Shown here: piece by piece, positions 34,301 to 45,582 of the stretch | How positions within the stretch are numbered: the first letter of the stretch is position 1 | Layout of the letters: each line of letters starts with the position of its first letter | Assembly: GCA_001724265.1 (NCBI GenBank) | Contig: MEDY01000204.1 | Span: 1 to 52,366 of the forward strand | Direction of reading: 5' to 3' | DNA length: 52,366 nucleotides | Source: Rhizaria sp. SCN 62-66 | Lineage: Eukaryota; Rhizaria, unplaced | Translations under genes and position numbers: made by a program | Notes under the pieces: generated by a model | Seen by the model: the letters and a program-made list of their open reading frames with translations, nothing else | The model's database searches: none | Told to the model about the DNA's origin: nothing

Positions 34301-37300
34301 GAATGATCGGATGAGCCAGTCGCAAACAGCACCGGTGATGCCAAGGACGAAGACAACTGTGGCAATCGAGGAAGTGCTGCAGTTGCAGTGATGTCGTGTG
34401 AGTGGGCAAGGTTAGGCCGCCTAGCAACGTAGCGGGAGAGAATCTCTGCGCGTTCTGAAAAAGTCGGCGCCGCTGGTTGGGAGCCATCTTTCTCATCAGA
34501 GTCAACCGCTGCAACATCCTCTTTGATACCAGTGTCAGTGGTGCTGATGTTAGTCGTGTCGCTGGTATTACCGGCGTTGCTAGTACGCCTGGTTGCAGTA
34601 TTATTGCGTGACACAGCCCCCGGCTTCGCGCTGGCGCTGTTGCTGTTGTTTGTGGGAATGCGAATGACGCTGCCACTACGCCGCACAGCGCTGGTGCTTC
34701 GAGGGGCAGTCTTGGTGCTCGCAGAAGCTGCATTCGAATCGATGCCGCTGTTGCCAGGGGCCGCAGCGGCACCAACCGAGGGAGAGCGTCCCCTTTGCTG
34801 AGTGAGTCCTTGTTGCCGACCTTCACTCCCATCACCAGCGCCAGCGCCAACGCTGCGCCTTCCCATTCGCAGTTGCTGCTTCTCGTCCTGCTGCTGTTGC
34901 TGCTGTTTGGCGTCGAGCTCCTGTTGCTGCTGCAGGTGCACAAGCAGGGCCTCGAGCTGCTTCTGCTGCTGCTGGCCCTGCGAGCCGCGCCACAACCCCG
35001 CGCATGCGTAGTGGTGCTCAGCGGCGTCGCGGCACACCAGCAGCGACGACGCCTGCTGCGACAAGACGGACTGCGACTGCAGGCAAGCGGGTGGCTGTGA
35101 GGGCGTCGGGGCGTTCTCCTCGGGTGTCGTGATGACTGTGCGCACGAGAGAGCCGTCAAGACCGGCCGAAACAACTACGACGCCTGTGTCACGCTGTTGT
35201 TGCGGGAATGTCATCAATTCCGTTGAGCAGAGCGGCGACTGAGAGAGCGCCACCGCAACGCCGCGCCACGCTGCGGAGCCCTCAGAGAGGCTAACTGCGC
35301 CGGAGTGGGCAGAACGAACGCCGGCCGGCGACGCTTCACTCCGGGGCGCAACAGTGACGAGCACGTTCGCCAGCGCAGACGGCAGCACCCTCACAGCCCC
35401 GCCAAGGCCCACGCCCTGGGACGCCCTCAGCGCGCGGTGGTTGAACGCGTTGTAGGGCCCGAGCGTGTCCGTGAGCGAGGCCGCCACCGTGCGCAGCGCG
35501 TGCCGGATGAGCGCGGCCGTTACCGCGGGCACCGACGCGGGCGCCGCGCCCGGGCCGCCAGCGCTGGTAGAGGGACACAGCGGCGCAAACAGCGATGACA
35601 ACGCATGCTGCTGCGCGGCGCGAATGTGGTCGTCGAGTGGAAAGCGCGGGGGCCGCGACCGCGGGAGGGTGATGAGCGACGACGAGGCCGCTTCCGATGG
35701 GCCGCCGGGGGCTGGACGGTTTTGAGCAGCAGAAGAACTGTGGGCACAAACCAGTGCGGCCGAGTCAGCTGACAGCGTTTCCGCTGCGCTTGCGTTGCTG
35801 CTTCCATTGGTGTTAGCGACGAGGGTCGCGATCGTGACTGTGAGCAAGACGGTCTGGTCGTTTTCATCCTCGTCCTCGCTATCACTCTCGCTGCAAAGAG
35901 AATCGCGTGACTGCGGGTCAGTACTCGTAAGACTAGAAGGCACTCGCGACGGCGTGTCGGGATACTTGGACGGCGGTTTGATATAATCAGGAGTTGATCC
36001 CAATTCTTTCCAACGAATGTCATCGTCGTACCCCTCAGCCGCAACGGAAGTTAAGCCTCCGACCCTCACACCGGGTAACGCACTCTGATTGACCACGGTG
36101 GCCGTGCGCGCGCTCACGCTGCCGCCGGAAGTTGCGGTCCAGACGCGCCGGCCCCGCGCAATGCCGCCGAAGCCACGGAAATCCACGTTCGAGCAGTTTG
36201 CAACGACAAAACTATGACTGTCTTTCGAAGCTGCGTTCTTGCCGTCGCTCGATAACTGAGAGTTCGTTTTGACTGCGGCCGCAACCGGTGGCATCGTCGC
36301 GGGCGTGAGCGCCGCCGCTGGCGGTCGCAGCATCGACTCACTGAAGTACCGGTGGTTGCTCGCCAGCAGCGCGATGCGTGCCGCGCTGGGCGACTGCGCG
36401 CAGCCGGGCGGCAGCGACGCCGCAGCCGAGGGGGACGCAGCAACGCTGCGTTGTCGGGTGCGGAAGTTAAGCCGCGCAGCAAGCGCGGCAGTCGTCGCCG
36501 CGGGACCTAAAAGATGCGAATCAAACATATGGCAGCAAAAAAACACGAGCAAACATTATTAGAGATTTCATAGAATTCTTGTGAAGACAAAATAATTGTC
36601 CGAGACAGGATCTAAGAATATAGTATTGAATACGCACCTTGAAAGCACTCTTCGACGCCGTTTGCAACCATGTACGCGCGTTGCTGTCTGTAGGCAAACT
36701 CTGCGACGGAGGCCTGCTCCTGGTCGTATGCAGCCAAAGCAGCGGCGACGGTGGCATCGGTGGCGCGCTGATGCGCAAGTTGCTCAGGGGTAAACGCCGC
36801 AGCAGCCGACGCATTGGCAGTAGCCGTAGTTGCGACGACAGTCTCACTAGACTTTGTGATCGAATGAGTGCTCGAGATTGTTGTGTTACTGAGCAGGACC
36901 ACTTTCTCTGCTGAACCCGTTGTTGCCGCAGATACAAACGCAGCTGACGCCGCACTAGCAGCCACGGAGGCAGCAGCAGCAGCAGCTGCTGCAGTCGCTG
37001 CCGCAACAGGGGTGCCAGCGTTGGTGGCGCCGCCGGGGGTGCTGATGTCTGTGAGGGCCACTGGCGTGCTTACACCACCATCCGATGTGGCCCCCATCGA
37101 TAGAGACACGCTCAAAACGACCGGTGCAGTCACGCTAATACTCGGTGTGCATGAGCTCTCGCTGGTGGCGCTAAGACTAGCGTTCTTGACGCAGGGGTCG
37201 GACACCGAGCCGAGCGCAGCAGCGACGGCGTAGTTTCTCGGTCTCGTAGCGCCACTCAGAATGCCGGCAACAACAGTGGTAGAAGCGGTCGGATCCGAGG

Positions 37301-40300
37301 CCGCGCTGGCACTGAATCCGCTGCTAACTTGATTGGCGTTACTCGTCGGAGCAGGGGGTAACACTAAAGCCCGCCTGGCACTTGTCGGTTGTGGATGTCC
37401 CTGCGAAAGTGACTGTGAATGAGGCTGTGAACTGTCAAACGACGACAAATCAGAATATTCTTTCTGCTGGCTCTGCAAGTGCTGATCCTGCTGTTGAAGG
37501 CGCGCTGGCGTGAGTCGCAAGCGGCCCGGCGACCGCGGACTGGGCATGAACATCAGCCCTCCGCCACCCCCGGTCCCAGCGCCGCCGCTGTACGTGTCGC
37601 CGGCGCCACCGCTCGCGGCGCCGCTGTTGTTCTGGCTGTGGCTGCGCGGCCGGTGGCGGGCGTGGGCCTGCGCCTGGCCCTGTGACTGTGGCGTGATGAG
37701 AGACAGACGGCGTTGGTGTTGCTGCTGCTGATGCGGCGACGGCAAGGGGGACTTGTCGCCAACGCCAGAATCACCCACCGCCTCGGCGCCATCGGCGGTC
37801 GCCGAGACAAGAGCCCGCGTCTTAGGCGTCTTCACGGGCGTCTTCGGCGGGTGCAAGCACGACAGTGCAAAGGCGAGGTTCGAGCTGTGGACGCTGGCGG
37901 CGCCGTCGCTGTTGCTGTCGCCCGCCGAGTCGCCGCTCGCGCCCGCGGTGTCGACCGGGGCGTCGCCGTGGCTGTTCAAGTTGAAGTTGAAGCTGAGGCC
38001 TGCGACACTGGGGCTGTGGTTGCTGGCGCTGGCAGCGGAAGAGTGGTTAGCAGTGACGCTGTCAATCGCAGGGTGTGCGTCGGCGTGGCTGCTCGTGCTG
38101 AGGTTAGTTGCAGAGTTTGTTCGCGCCCGGGTGACCGAAAGCGGCGACGGCGGGGGAGACGGGAGCAGAAACTTTGGCATAGAGATATCCTCGTTGCCGT
38201 CAAGCTCTCCGTCCAGTTCCCCCTCTAGCGCACGCACCACGCGGACGTCCCCGCCGTCGACGCCGAAGTGGCCGTGGTCGGCCCCGGGGGCGCCGCCGCT
38301 GCTCGCCGTACTGCTGCTCGGCGTGTTGAGACTCTGGCTGCGGCTGCGGCTGCGGACGCGCCTCCCGCTGCTAGTGCTCGCGCTGCCCTTGCTGCCGAAC
38401 GGGCTGTTGGCGGAGCGCGGGGCGTTCAGAGCCAGCAGCGACGGGCTGCGAGTCACCGCGGCGAAGCGGGGCGACACGGGCACGCCGGCGCTTGAGCCGG
38501 GCCCGGAGCCCGCTCCAGGGTGACTGAACGCAGGGATGGGCACCGGCAACGGCAGTGTTGCAGTCGCTGTTGAGTTTGCTGCTGTCATCGCGATCGTGGT
38601 TGCCGCGGCGGTTGCAGCCGCGGTTGCTTGCAAAGTGGCTGGGGGCGGCACAGGAAGCGGAAGCGGCAGTGACGTTTTCTCCACGGCTTGACTGTGGACA
38701 GAGCCGCCGGCACTGACAGACACAGTCTGCGCCCGAGCCCTCGTTGTGACAGCAGCAGCTGCAGCGTTCTCTGTCGTGATTCCTGTGGGCGCGGTTGTAC
38801 CGGTAAAACCGTTACTAGTATGAGCATTGGCATCCGCAGCAGGCTTGGCACCAGTCGGAGGCGCAGCAGCAGTGGCAGCAGCAGCAGCAGCAGCGGCGGC
38901 GGCTGCAACGGCGGCGTTCACGCCCGCGTCTTGTGCCTGCGCAGCTGTCGTGAGCAAATAGAATGCACGTGCATGCCTCAACGCAGCCGCGAGTGCCGCG
39001 TCAGCCTCCGACTCTGCGCCGACGGAACTGGTCGCATTGGTTTGACTCTGCGCGGCGTCAGCGGCAGACTTCGCGTTGGCTTGCAAGCCCTCGACGCCTT
39101 TCACGCCACTGTCTCCGCTCTTTGCCGTAGCGGGTTTAGACTGTGTTTTCGCGGTCTTATTCCGCACAAGTCCTTGCTTACCGTCGGCTGGGGCGGACGC
39201 GTCGCCATATGACTGCTGGCTGCGCTGCTGCGCAAGCGACTGCGACGCGATGGACGGAGACTGAGGGCGAGACCGCGGCTGTGAGCGAGACAGTGGCCTC
39301 TGCAGCTGCTCGGTGTGGCCTTGACTAGCCTGACCCTGGCTCTGGCTCTGGCTCTGGCTCTGGTTCTGGCTGAGAGACTGAGACAGAGACTGCGAGCGCG
39401 AGCGTGACTGAGACCGCGACTGCGGCCGCGCCAACGGCCCCTGCCCCTGCCCCTGCCCTTGGCTGTGAAGCTGCGACTGAGAGCCTGGGTTCGGGTGATC
39501 GTGGGCGTCAGCGCCCGGGCGGCTGCGGCGGCCCACGCGGTTGCCCGCCAGCTGACTGTGCGCACTGCCGCCAGACGCGCTGTAAGCAGGACTAAGGGCG
39601 AGCGCCGAGTGGCTGGAGGCGCGACTGCTGGGAGTCGCAGCGTCGTGATTCGCTTCGTATTTGCTCTGGTCACAGTCGGTGTCGGTGACGCTTCGCTCCG
39701 ACTGGCGTTGCAAGGGCTCAGCGTCTGTGCTGGCGGTGTCGTTGTCGACAACAAACAGCGGCGGCGGGGTCAGCGCCATCTGCAGCAGCAAACGGCCGTT
39801 GCTGCTGTTGCTGTTGCTCTCATTGCCACCGCCACTGCCACTCTCTTCGCTGCTCGCGCCGCCGCTGCCACTGCTGTAGTTACCGTTAAGGTGGGAGCCG
39901 TCGGTATCGGTCGGCGGGGGTAGGAACACGCCGAGCTTGGCGCAGATGGACAGCATGCTGGGCATCTCGCCGTAGCCGTGCAGGGGACTGGTTAGGTACA
40001 CGCAGTTTACCCCGTCACCGTCAACATCGTCAACATCAAAAGCGCTCATGTCAGCGGTGGCATTAATATTGCTTACGTTAGAGGTCGTGCTGACGTCAGT
40101 GTTCGTGTCCTTGCACTGGCCAGAGGTGATGTTAGACTTAGACGCCGCAGCAATGTCCTTTACAGCACGCGTCAGCGCCGCAAAAGAAATCGCAACGGTT
40201 GCACAAGGGCGCTCGCGCGCTCGCGGAAGCCTCCGTCCGCCCTGCTCTGCCAGAGTCTCTGGCCGCGTCTGCAACTGCGCGTGTGGCTGAGCTTTCTGCT

Positions 40301-42524
40301 CGCCAGACTGCAGGCGCGTGTGCTGCACGTCGCTAGCTCCGCCGGTGCTGGAGGCGCTGGCGCTGGCACTCGCACCAGCAGCAGCAGGAGCAGCAGCAGC
40401 AGCAGCAGTAGTAGTAGCAGTAGCAGTGATATCGTTGCTGTTCGTGACAACGTGGTTCGCGCTGTTGCTGCTCGTTGTGCTACTAGATGGCGCTGACGCA
40501 AGCACCTTGTCGACAAAAGCGCCGATCTGGGCGTCGTTGGTTGTGTATGTGTTAGACCCGTTGGGCAGAGGTGCCGACGGAGGGCGCGCGACGAGGGGCC
40601 TCGTCAGGCTCGCGCCAGCAGTGCTCGGCCTGGCGTCGCCCGCAGCCGTGTTGCGCCCCTTGGAGCTGTTAGGATGTGGCTTTGCCGAATGTGTCTGTTG
40701 AGACTGCAACTGGGATTGCTGCTGCGGCTGGGACTGGGCCAACTGGGCCTCGACCCACAGGCGCGTCCTCGGACTCAGCGGCCGGCTGAATCCACTGCTT
40801 GCAACGCCGCCGCCGACAGCGCCGCCACTGATGCGGCCAGCGCCTGCATTTGCACCCGCAGCACCTGCACTATCACTGACATTGACAGTTGTACTATGCT
40901 TCTTGTGAACGCTAGCGTCGCTCGTGTTCGTTTTGGTGTCGGCTGCGCTCGTCGCGGGCGTCGCGGCCGTCGCGGGGGCCGGGCTCGCGCGGCCCTCCTG
41001 GAGCAGCGCGGCGGCTGTCGCAGCAGCGGCGCGCTGGTAGTACGAGAGCGAGGCAGACGCAGAGGCCGGGCGGGGCGGCACGGGAACCAAGAGCTTGCTC
41101 TGGCCCTCTCCTTGCCCCTGTATCGAATGCGACTGAGGTTGCGCGTGGGGCTGGGAGATGTGTGGCTTTGGCTGCTGCGGTAAAGCGTTACTCCCGGAAA
41201 CGCCGTTCGCACTCGCGCTCGCGCTGGCGATCGAGCTTGCGCCCGTGCTTTGCGCGCTCGCAGCGAGCGCGGACGACAGCGAAAGCGCTGGCACCACGAG
41301 CCGCCGCGACCGGTGCCGGCCGACCGTGCTGCTCACGGCCGCTTCGGGGGCCGGGCGGGCGCTCGCGGCCGTGTGAGCAGTCGCTTGGACAGACGCAGTG
41401 CTGGCCATCGCAACGTCTGTCGCGCCAGGGACGGCAGCAGCGGCAGCAGCTGTGTTGTGCACCGAGGCAGTGGTGTTGCTGATGCTGTTGGGGGGAGTAC
41501 TAGCAGTGCTGGTGCTCTGAAGAGAGTGTGCGGGGTTATTGCGCAGAGGCAGGTGGGTGTGCGAGACAACGCGGCGGGGCGGGTACGCTGCGACACCGAC
41601 ACCGCCCGCGCCCGCAGCGGCGCCCGCGCCCGCAGCGGCGCCCGCGCCCGCAGCGGCGCCAGCGCCCGCGGCAGCGGATGCGCCTGTCTTGTCATCCGTC
41701 ACCGAGGCTGGCGTGGAGACAGTCACGGCGCCAAGAGCAGCGTTGTTGGTGACATTGCCGCTTGCACCCGCGTGCGTGGCTGTGCTCTTTGTTGTTTCAG
41801 CTGCCGTTGTCACGGCTTGCTTCGTGGCAGCTGCCGCTGCCGCGGCTGCCGCAGTGGGCGACGTCGACAGCGTGAGCTGCCGGTGCTTGTGGTGCGGCCG
41901 TTGCGCGCCCCAGTCGCCACCAACGCTCTGTGCTGGCGCCTGCGTCTGTGCCTGCGTCAGCGCCGACCCTGGCTGTGCCTGTCCCTGCGCCAGCGAGTGA
42001 GACTGCGCCAACGACTACGGCGGCGAGTGAGTCTGCGACAGAGACGACTGGGGCGGCGCGGGCGGGGACGGAGGGTACGCGTAGAGCTGTGTTTGTGGCG
42101 GCGGCGGCGGTTGCGACTGCGACTGTGAGAGGGCCTTGGTGGTCGCCTGCTGTGGCGGCACTGCTGGTGAAGCTGCTGAGGCAGCTGCTGCTGCAGCTGC
42201 TGCTGCAGCGTCTGCGCCGCCGATCCGCTGCGGCGTGGGGACAGAACAAGTGTCGTTAGCGTCGGCGTTCAGCAGCAGTTCGGGCGGTTGGTGTGCCGAT
42301 GATGTCGTCGCGGCCATAGCAAGCGCAGGAGACGGCGGCGCCGGCGAGAGTGACGTGGGCGGGAGCGAAGGCCCGAACAGAGCTCGTGGCGAGGCGCTGA
42401 ATCCCGCCCGCACCCCTGCCTCAGAACTAGCTCCGCCAAGAGTAACCTGTGGTGGCGCAACAGGGCGCATCGTAGGAATAGAGTCCGACGGAAAATGAGA
42501 CCTACGGGATGAGGTCCCGCTCAT
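31399..42524 (-). CDS. Giant WD40-repeat protein with in-frame TAG
   Basis: Two exons, 42524-36638 and 36506-31399, joined across a 131-nt GTGCG...TAG intron, give 3,665 codons including the terminal TAA, with one in-frame TAG at codon 170. The N-terminal 1,800 residues are low complexity: poly-Ala, SQ-rich runs and Pro patches, with short conserved-looking islands such as VNCVYLTSPLHGYGEMPSM. The C-terminal exon holds WD40 blades: LFATGSSDHSIKIWDL (about residue 2,700), TFRGHRGPVTALCAY followed by SAGLDGTVRVWRG, VLKGHKTTVISALTL with TTSLDGCLRVFSAHD (about 3,370), and VRAWSTDAAGQMITWLF at the end. I count at least five blades, separated by long Ser/Asn/Asp-rich linkers. It probably serves as a scaffold; no specific family was recognised. 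The next ATG after the TAG is far downstream, so a shorter form would begin well inside the protein. Confidence 0.8.
39335..39370 (-). repeat. 6-bp CTGGCT tandem repeat encoding Ser-Gln repeats
   Basis: On the + strand CTGGCT is repeated about five times, then varies to CTGGTT. On the coding minus strand it reads as alternating Ser-Gln codons in the giant WD40 gene. SQ clusters are possible ATM/ATR-type kinase sites, but here they most likely reflect repeat expansion. Confidence 0.85.
41603..41656 (-). repeat. 18-bp tandem repeat, three perfect copies
   Basis: The unit CGCCCGCGCCCGCAGCGG (+ strand) occurs three times exactly at 41603, 41621 and 41639, with a degraded fourth. It encodes an Ala-Gly repeat in exon 1 of the WD40 gene. 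The perfect identity suggests recent expansion. Confidence 0.9.
42015..42017 (-). other. In-frame TAG at codon 170 of the WD40 gene
   Basis: The frame from ATG 42524 reads ...SLSQTHSPP, TAG, SLAQSHSLAQGQAQ... with the same frame and composition on both sides. CAG would fit the local Q-S-L-A-Q periodicity, so a single C-to-T change explains it. No in-frame intron with a GTNCG donor removes it. It may be an error, a nonsense allele, readthrough, or reassigned TAG. Confidence 0.75.
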
Positions 42525-43026
42525 TGTGGGCGGAAAATAAGTCTGAATCTGTGGTGATCGAACGGGTGGAGTGACTCTGGAGCGCGTTTAAAAATATATG
42601 GAGGTATACACATCTAAGTGAGACTATAATACAATATCAATAAAATATACATCTCAAATTTATATGTCAAATCACATATTCGTGGTTCTGACATTCACAT
42701 GACTATGCAAATGCAAAAATAGATCATGGGCAAAGACGAAGATAACAAACTGTATTGGCGAGACTGCCTCGACCAGCGAGCGAGACGACCCCGTTGGCGA
42801 TGGCGGTTTTCATATCATCGCCTTAATTCACTTTTGGTAATCGATTCTTAAACTGACATGGTGTAGTTGACATCTCACATACGTTATTTACCTTATTCTT
42901 TTTGTAATAGGCGCCAGCACCTTCTCCTACTCCTTAAACTAGCCTTGGAAATTTGTCTGCGAACCCAAACCTTGCCTGGCACGCGGTAACCCTTAGTCGA
43001 GCCTTTAGTGCGTTCCCCAGGTCCCG
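42525..43026. promoter_or_regulatory. Head-to-head promoter region, WD40 and RhoGEF genes
   Basis: The two start codons are 502 bases apart and diverge. The WD40 side is AT-rich (42590-42730). TTGGCGA occurs at about 42755 and 42793. TGTAATAG ending at 42910 resembles a 3' splice acceptor before the RhoGEF ATG, but I found no GTNCG donor upstream. No gene seen. Confidence 0.45.
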
Positions 43027-45582
43027 ATGAGCGCGGACGAGAAAGCGCAGAAGCGCGCAGTGAAGCGCTCGATGATCGCCAAGGAAATTCTGGCGACAGA
43101 AATGCGCTACTCCGAGTTCCTCGAGGTTATCGTCGATGTCTGGCTCAAGCCCTTGCAGGCCGCTGCCGACAAGGACTCTAATATCCTCTCCCGCGAGCAA
43201 ATCAACGGCATTTTCAGCAATGTTTCGCTCATTTGTGACTTCCACCGCCAGTTTGCGCGCGACATGGAGGAATGCGCGAAAGAGTGGACCGACCCCGACC
43301 TGGCGGCCGCGGCTGCCGGCGAGCAGACGGTCGCAGTTGATATGTCTAAGTCAAAGCAAGTCGCGTCTGGCAAGATCCCCCGTGGCTGTTTCGGCGCTCT
43401 CTTCAAGACGTTTGCCCCATTCCTTAAGATGTACACGCAGTACGTCGGAAACCACGAGTCCGCCTCGCGGCTCGTCGCCGAGCTCGAGAACAAGCGACCC
43501 AAGAAGTTCGTCCAGTACTCGACGGCCGCGGTGGCGGACCCGCGCAACAAGGGCAACACGCTCTTCTCGCTGCTCATCATGCCCGTTCAGCGCGTGCCGC
43601 GCTACAAGCTCCTGCTCTCTGAGCTGATCCGCAACACGGATGAGTCCCACCGCGACTACGCCGACCTGCTCAGTGCGCACTCGTCCATCGACAAGGTCGC
43701 CGTGCACATCAACGAAGAGCTGCGCCGTTCGCTCAACGTCACGCGCGTGCTAGCCCTGCAGGCGCGCTTCTCGCACGCCGTGGACCTGCTGCGTCCCGGC
43801 CGCACGCTGCTGCACGAGGGCTACGCCACCAAGCGCGGCCGCCGCGGCGACGACAAGTACTACTTCATCCTCTTCAACGACTCGCTGTGCTACGCCACCT
43901 CGGCCTCGGCGTCGGGCGGCAAGCTCAAGATGCACCGCGAGCTTGCCATCGACAAGTCCTTCGCGGTCACGCCGGTGCCCGAGACCGTGGCGCCCGACGC
44001 GCCCCTGGTGCCCGTGCCCGCGGCCGACGACGGCGCTGGCGCCGGGCTCGCCGCTTCGCCCTCAAGCCTCTCCAGCGGCGGCCACGGCGGCGACGGCGAC
44101 GGCGCGTCGGGTTCGCCCACGGCGGCGATGACGCGGCAGGGCGTGTTCCCGATCCAGATTGTCACGGCCGACAAGTCCTTCGTTTGCTTCTGGGAGCTCG
44201 AGTGCGAGCGCGACCGCTGGCTGACGCTACTTAATCAGTGCATCTCCGAGATCCACACCAAGCTCGAGTCGCGTGCCTCGGCCTCGGCCGCCAACGCCAA
44301 CGCCTCGGCCTCTGCGACGGCCACGGGCGCCGTGCGCGCGGTGCAGGAGCAGCACACACCCGCCACGGTGTGCAAGTCGTGCGGCTCCGCGGTGGGCGTG
44401 CTCGACCGCTTCTGGTGCAACCTCTGCGGCGGCATCTGCCATGCCAACTGCTGCACCACGAAGCTCTTCGTGCAGTGGGCCGGCGACGCGCGCCGCGTGT
44501 GCAACCCCTGTGACGAGGCGGCGCGCGCGCTGGCGAACCAGCGCATCACAAAGATGCGCGCCTCGCTCGGCGGCGGCGCGCAGGCCGACCTTGCCTCCAA
44601 CAGTACGTATCCCTCCTCTTCCTCTCCTCAAACCTTTAACACAACCAAGTCTCTCTCCTCTCCCTCTTCCGCCGCGACCGCGAGCGGGCCGATCTACGGC
44701 GCGGCGGCCTCTCCCACCAACGCCGCCTTCGCCACCGCGCCCGCCGCGCTCTCCACCCCCGCCCGCCCGCCGCCGCCACCCGCGCCCCCCGCGGGCACCA
44801 CCGGCGCTGGCGCTGCCGTGGCGGCGACAGTGGCCACGTCCCCCGTGCCCCAAAGCCCGCCCCCGCCCCCGCGCGGCGCCTCGGCAGCCTCAGCCTCAGC
44901 CTCGGCCGCATCCTCTCCTGCCCCCGCCTCCGCCTCAGCTTCCCCGTCCCCGTCCCCGGCCCCCGCTGGCGCCAGCCGGCCTCCGCCGCCGCCGATGGCC
45001 GCTCCGACGCTCGCGGCGGCGCGCGCGGCGCCCGCGGCTTCTGTCGCTGCCGCGGCTGCCGCCGTGGCCGCGAGCGCCGAGCTGGAGGACGCCGACGAGC
45101 CCTCGTGGCTGCCGTGGCTGGGCTCGGCCGCCGTGACCTTCGCGCAGGGCGCCGCACTGGGCGTTAAGGCGCTCGCCGTCGTTGCCGCCAAGGCCTGCCG
45201 CAACAGGAACAAGGGCGGCGATAATGCTGCGGCGACAGCGACGACAAGTGCTGCGTCTGCTGCTCCTGGTGGTGCTCTGCCGCCGCCGCTGCCGCCGCGG
45301 CGCCGCGCGCAAGGCCCCACGGCGTGCGACGCGCTGGAGCGGTGGACCACCGTCGCCGCGGGCTTTATCGGGCTCGCGCTGGGCGCCGCGGCGACCGCGC
45401 TCTCGGCCACTGGCAAGAAGATCAACGCCTCCATCAACAGCCCGCCCGCGGCCGCCGCGCCGGCGCTGCCACAGCAGCAGCGACCCGCGCCCGTCCACGG
45501 AGCTGCTGCTGGCGCTGGTGCAAGGCCGCCGCCGCCGGTGCTGCCCCCCGCGGGCGGGCCGCCGGGCAAGAAGAGCGCGTAA
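43027..45582 (+). CDS. Rho guanine-nucleotide exchange factor, DH-PH-FYVE-like
   Basis: Single ORF of 851 residues. The DH domain (about 14-235) shows AKEILATEMRYSEFLEVI, then LLIMPVQRVPRYKLLLSELIRNT, the hallmark helix of Dbl exchange factors that load GTP on Rho-type GTPases. A PH domain follows (about 255-412), with HEGYATKRGRRGDDKYYFILFND at its start, an Ala/Gly-rich insertion, and CERDRWLTLLNQCI as the C-terminal helix. Next is a zinc-finger region CKSCGS...FWCNLCGGICHANCC...RRVCNPC (about 448-500), a FYVE-like finger that lacks the R-HHC-R phosphoinositide motif. The layout resembles FGD proteins. The rest is Pro-rich, followed by two hydrophobic Ala/Gly/Val segments (around 705-728 and 777-800) before a Pro-rich end. 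A GTACGT at 44603 looks like a splice donor, but no nearby acceptor keeps the frame. Confidence 0.9.
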   Translation: MSADEKAQKRAVKRSMIAKEILATEMRYSEFLEVIVDVWLKPLQAAADKDSNILSREQINGIFSNVSLICDFHRQFARDMEECAKEWTDPDLAAAAAGEQTVAVDMSKSKQVASGKIPRGCFGALFKTFAPFLKMYTQYVGNHESASRLVAELENKRPKKFVQYSTAAVADPRNKGNTLFSLLIMPVQRVPRYKLLLSELIRNTDESHRDYADLLSAHSSIDKVAVHINEELRRSLNVTRVLALQARFSHAVDLLRPGRTLLHEGYATKRGRRGDDKYYFILFNDSLCYATSASASGGKLKMHRELAIDKSFAVTPVPETVAPDAPLVPVPAADDGAGAGLAASPSSLSSGGHGGDGDGASGSPTAAMTRQGVFPIQIVTADKSFVCFWELECERDRWLTLLNQCISEIHTKLESRASASAANANASASATATGAVRAVQEQHTPATVCKSCGSAVGVLDRFWCNLCGGICHANCCTTKLFVQWAGDARRVCNPCDEAARALANQRITKMRASLGGGAQADLASNSTYPSSSSPQTFNTTKSLSSPSSAATASGPIYGAAASPTNAAFATAPAALSTPARPPPPPAPPAGTTGAGAAVAATVATSPVPQSPPPPPRGASAASASASAASSPAPASASASPSPSPAPAGASRPPPPPMAAPTLAAARAAPAASVAAAAAAVAASAELEDADEPSWLPWLGSAAVTFAQGAALGVKALAVVAAKACRNRNKGGDNAAATATTSAASAAPGGALPPPLPPRRRAQGPTACDALERWTTVAAGFIGLALGAAATALSATGKKINASINSPPAAAAPALPQQQRPAPVHGAAAGAGARPPPPVLPPAGGPPGKKSA

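Noticed and set aside
44603-44684. Possible intron in the RhoGEF gene (GTACGT donor, pyrimidine tract, GCGAG acceptor)
   Set aside because: Removal of 82 nt would shift the frame away from the downstream sequence that looks like real protein (hydrophobic segments, Trp). It remains possible only if there is a base error nearby.
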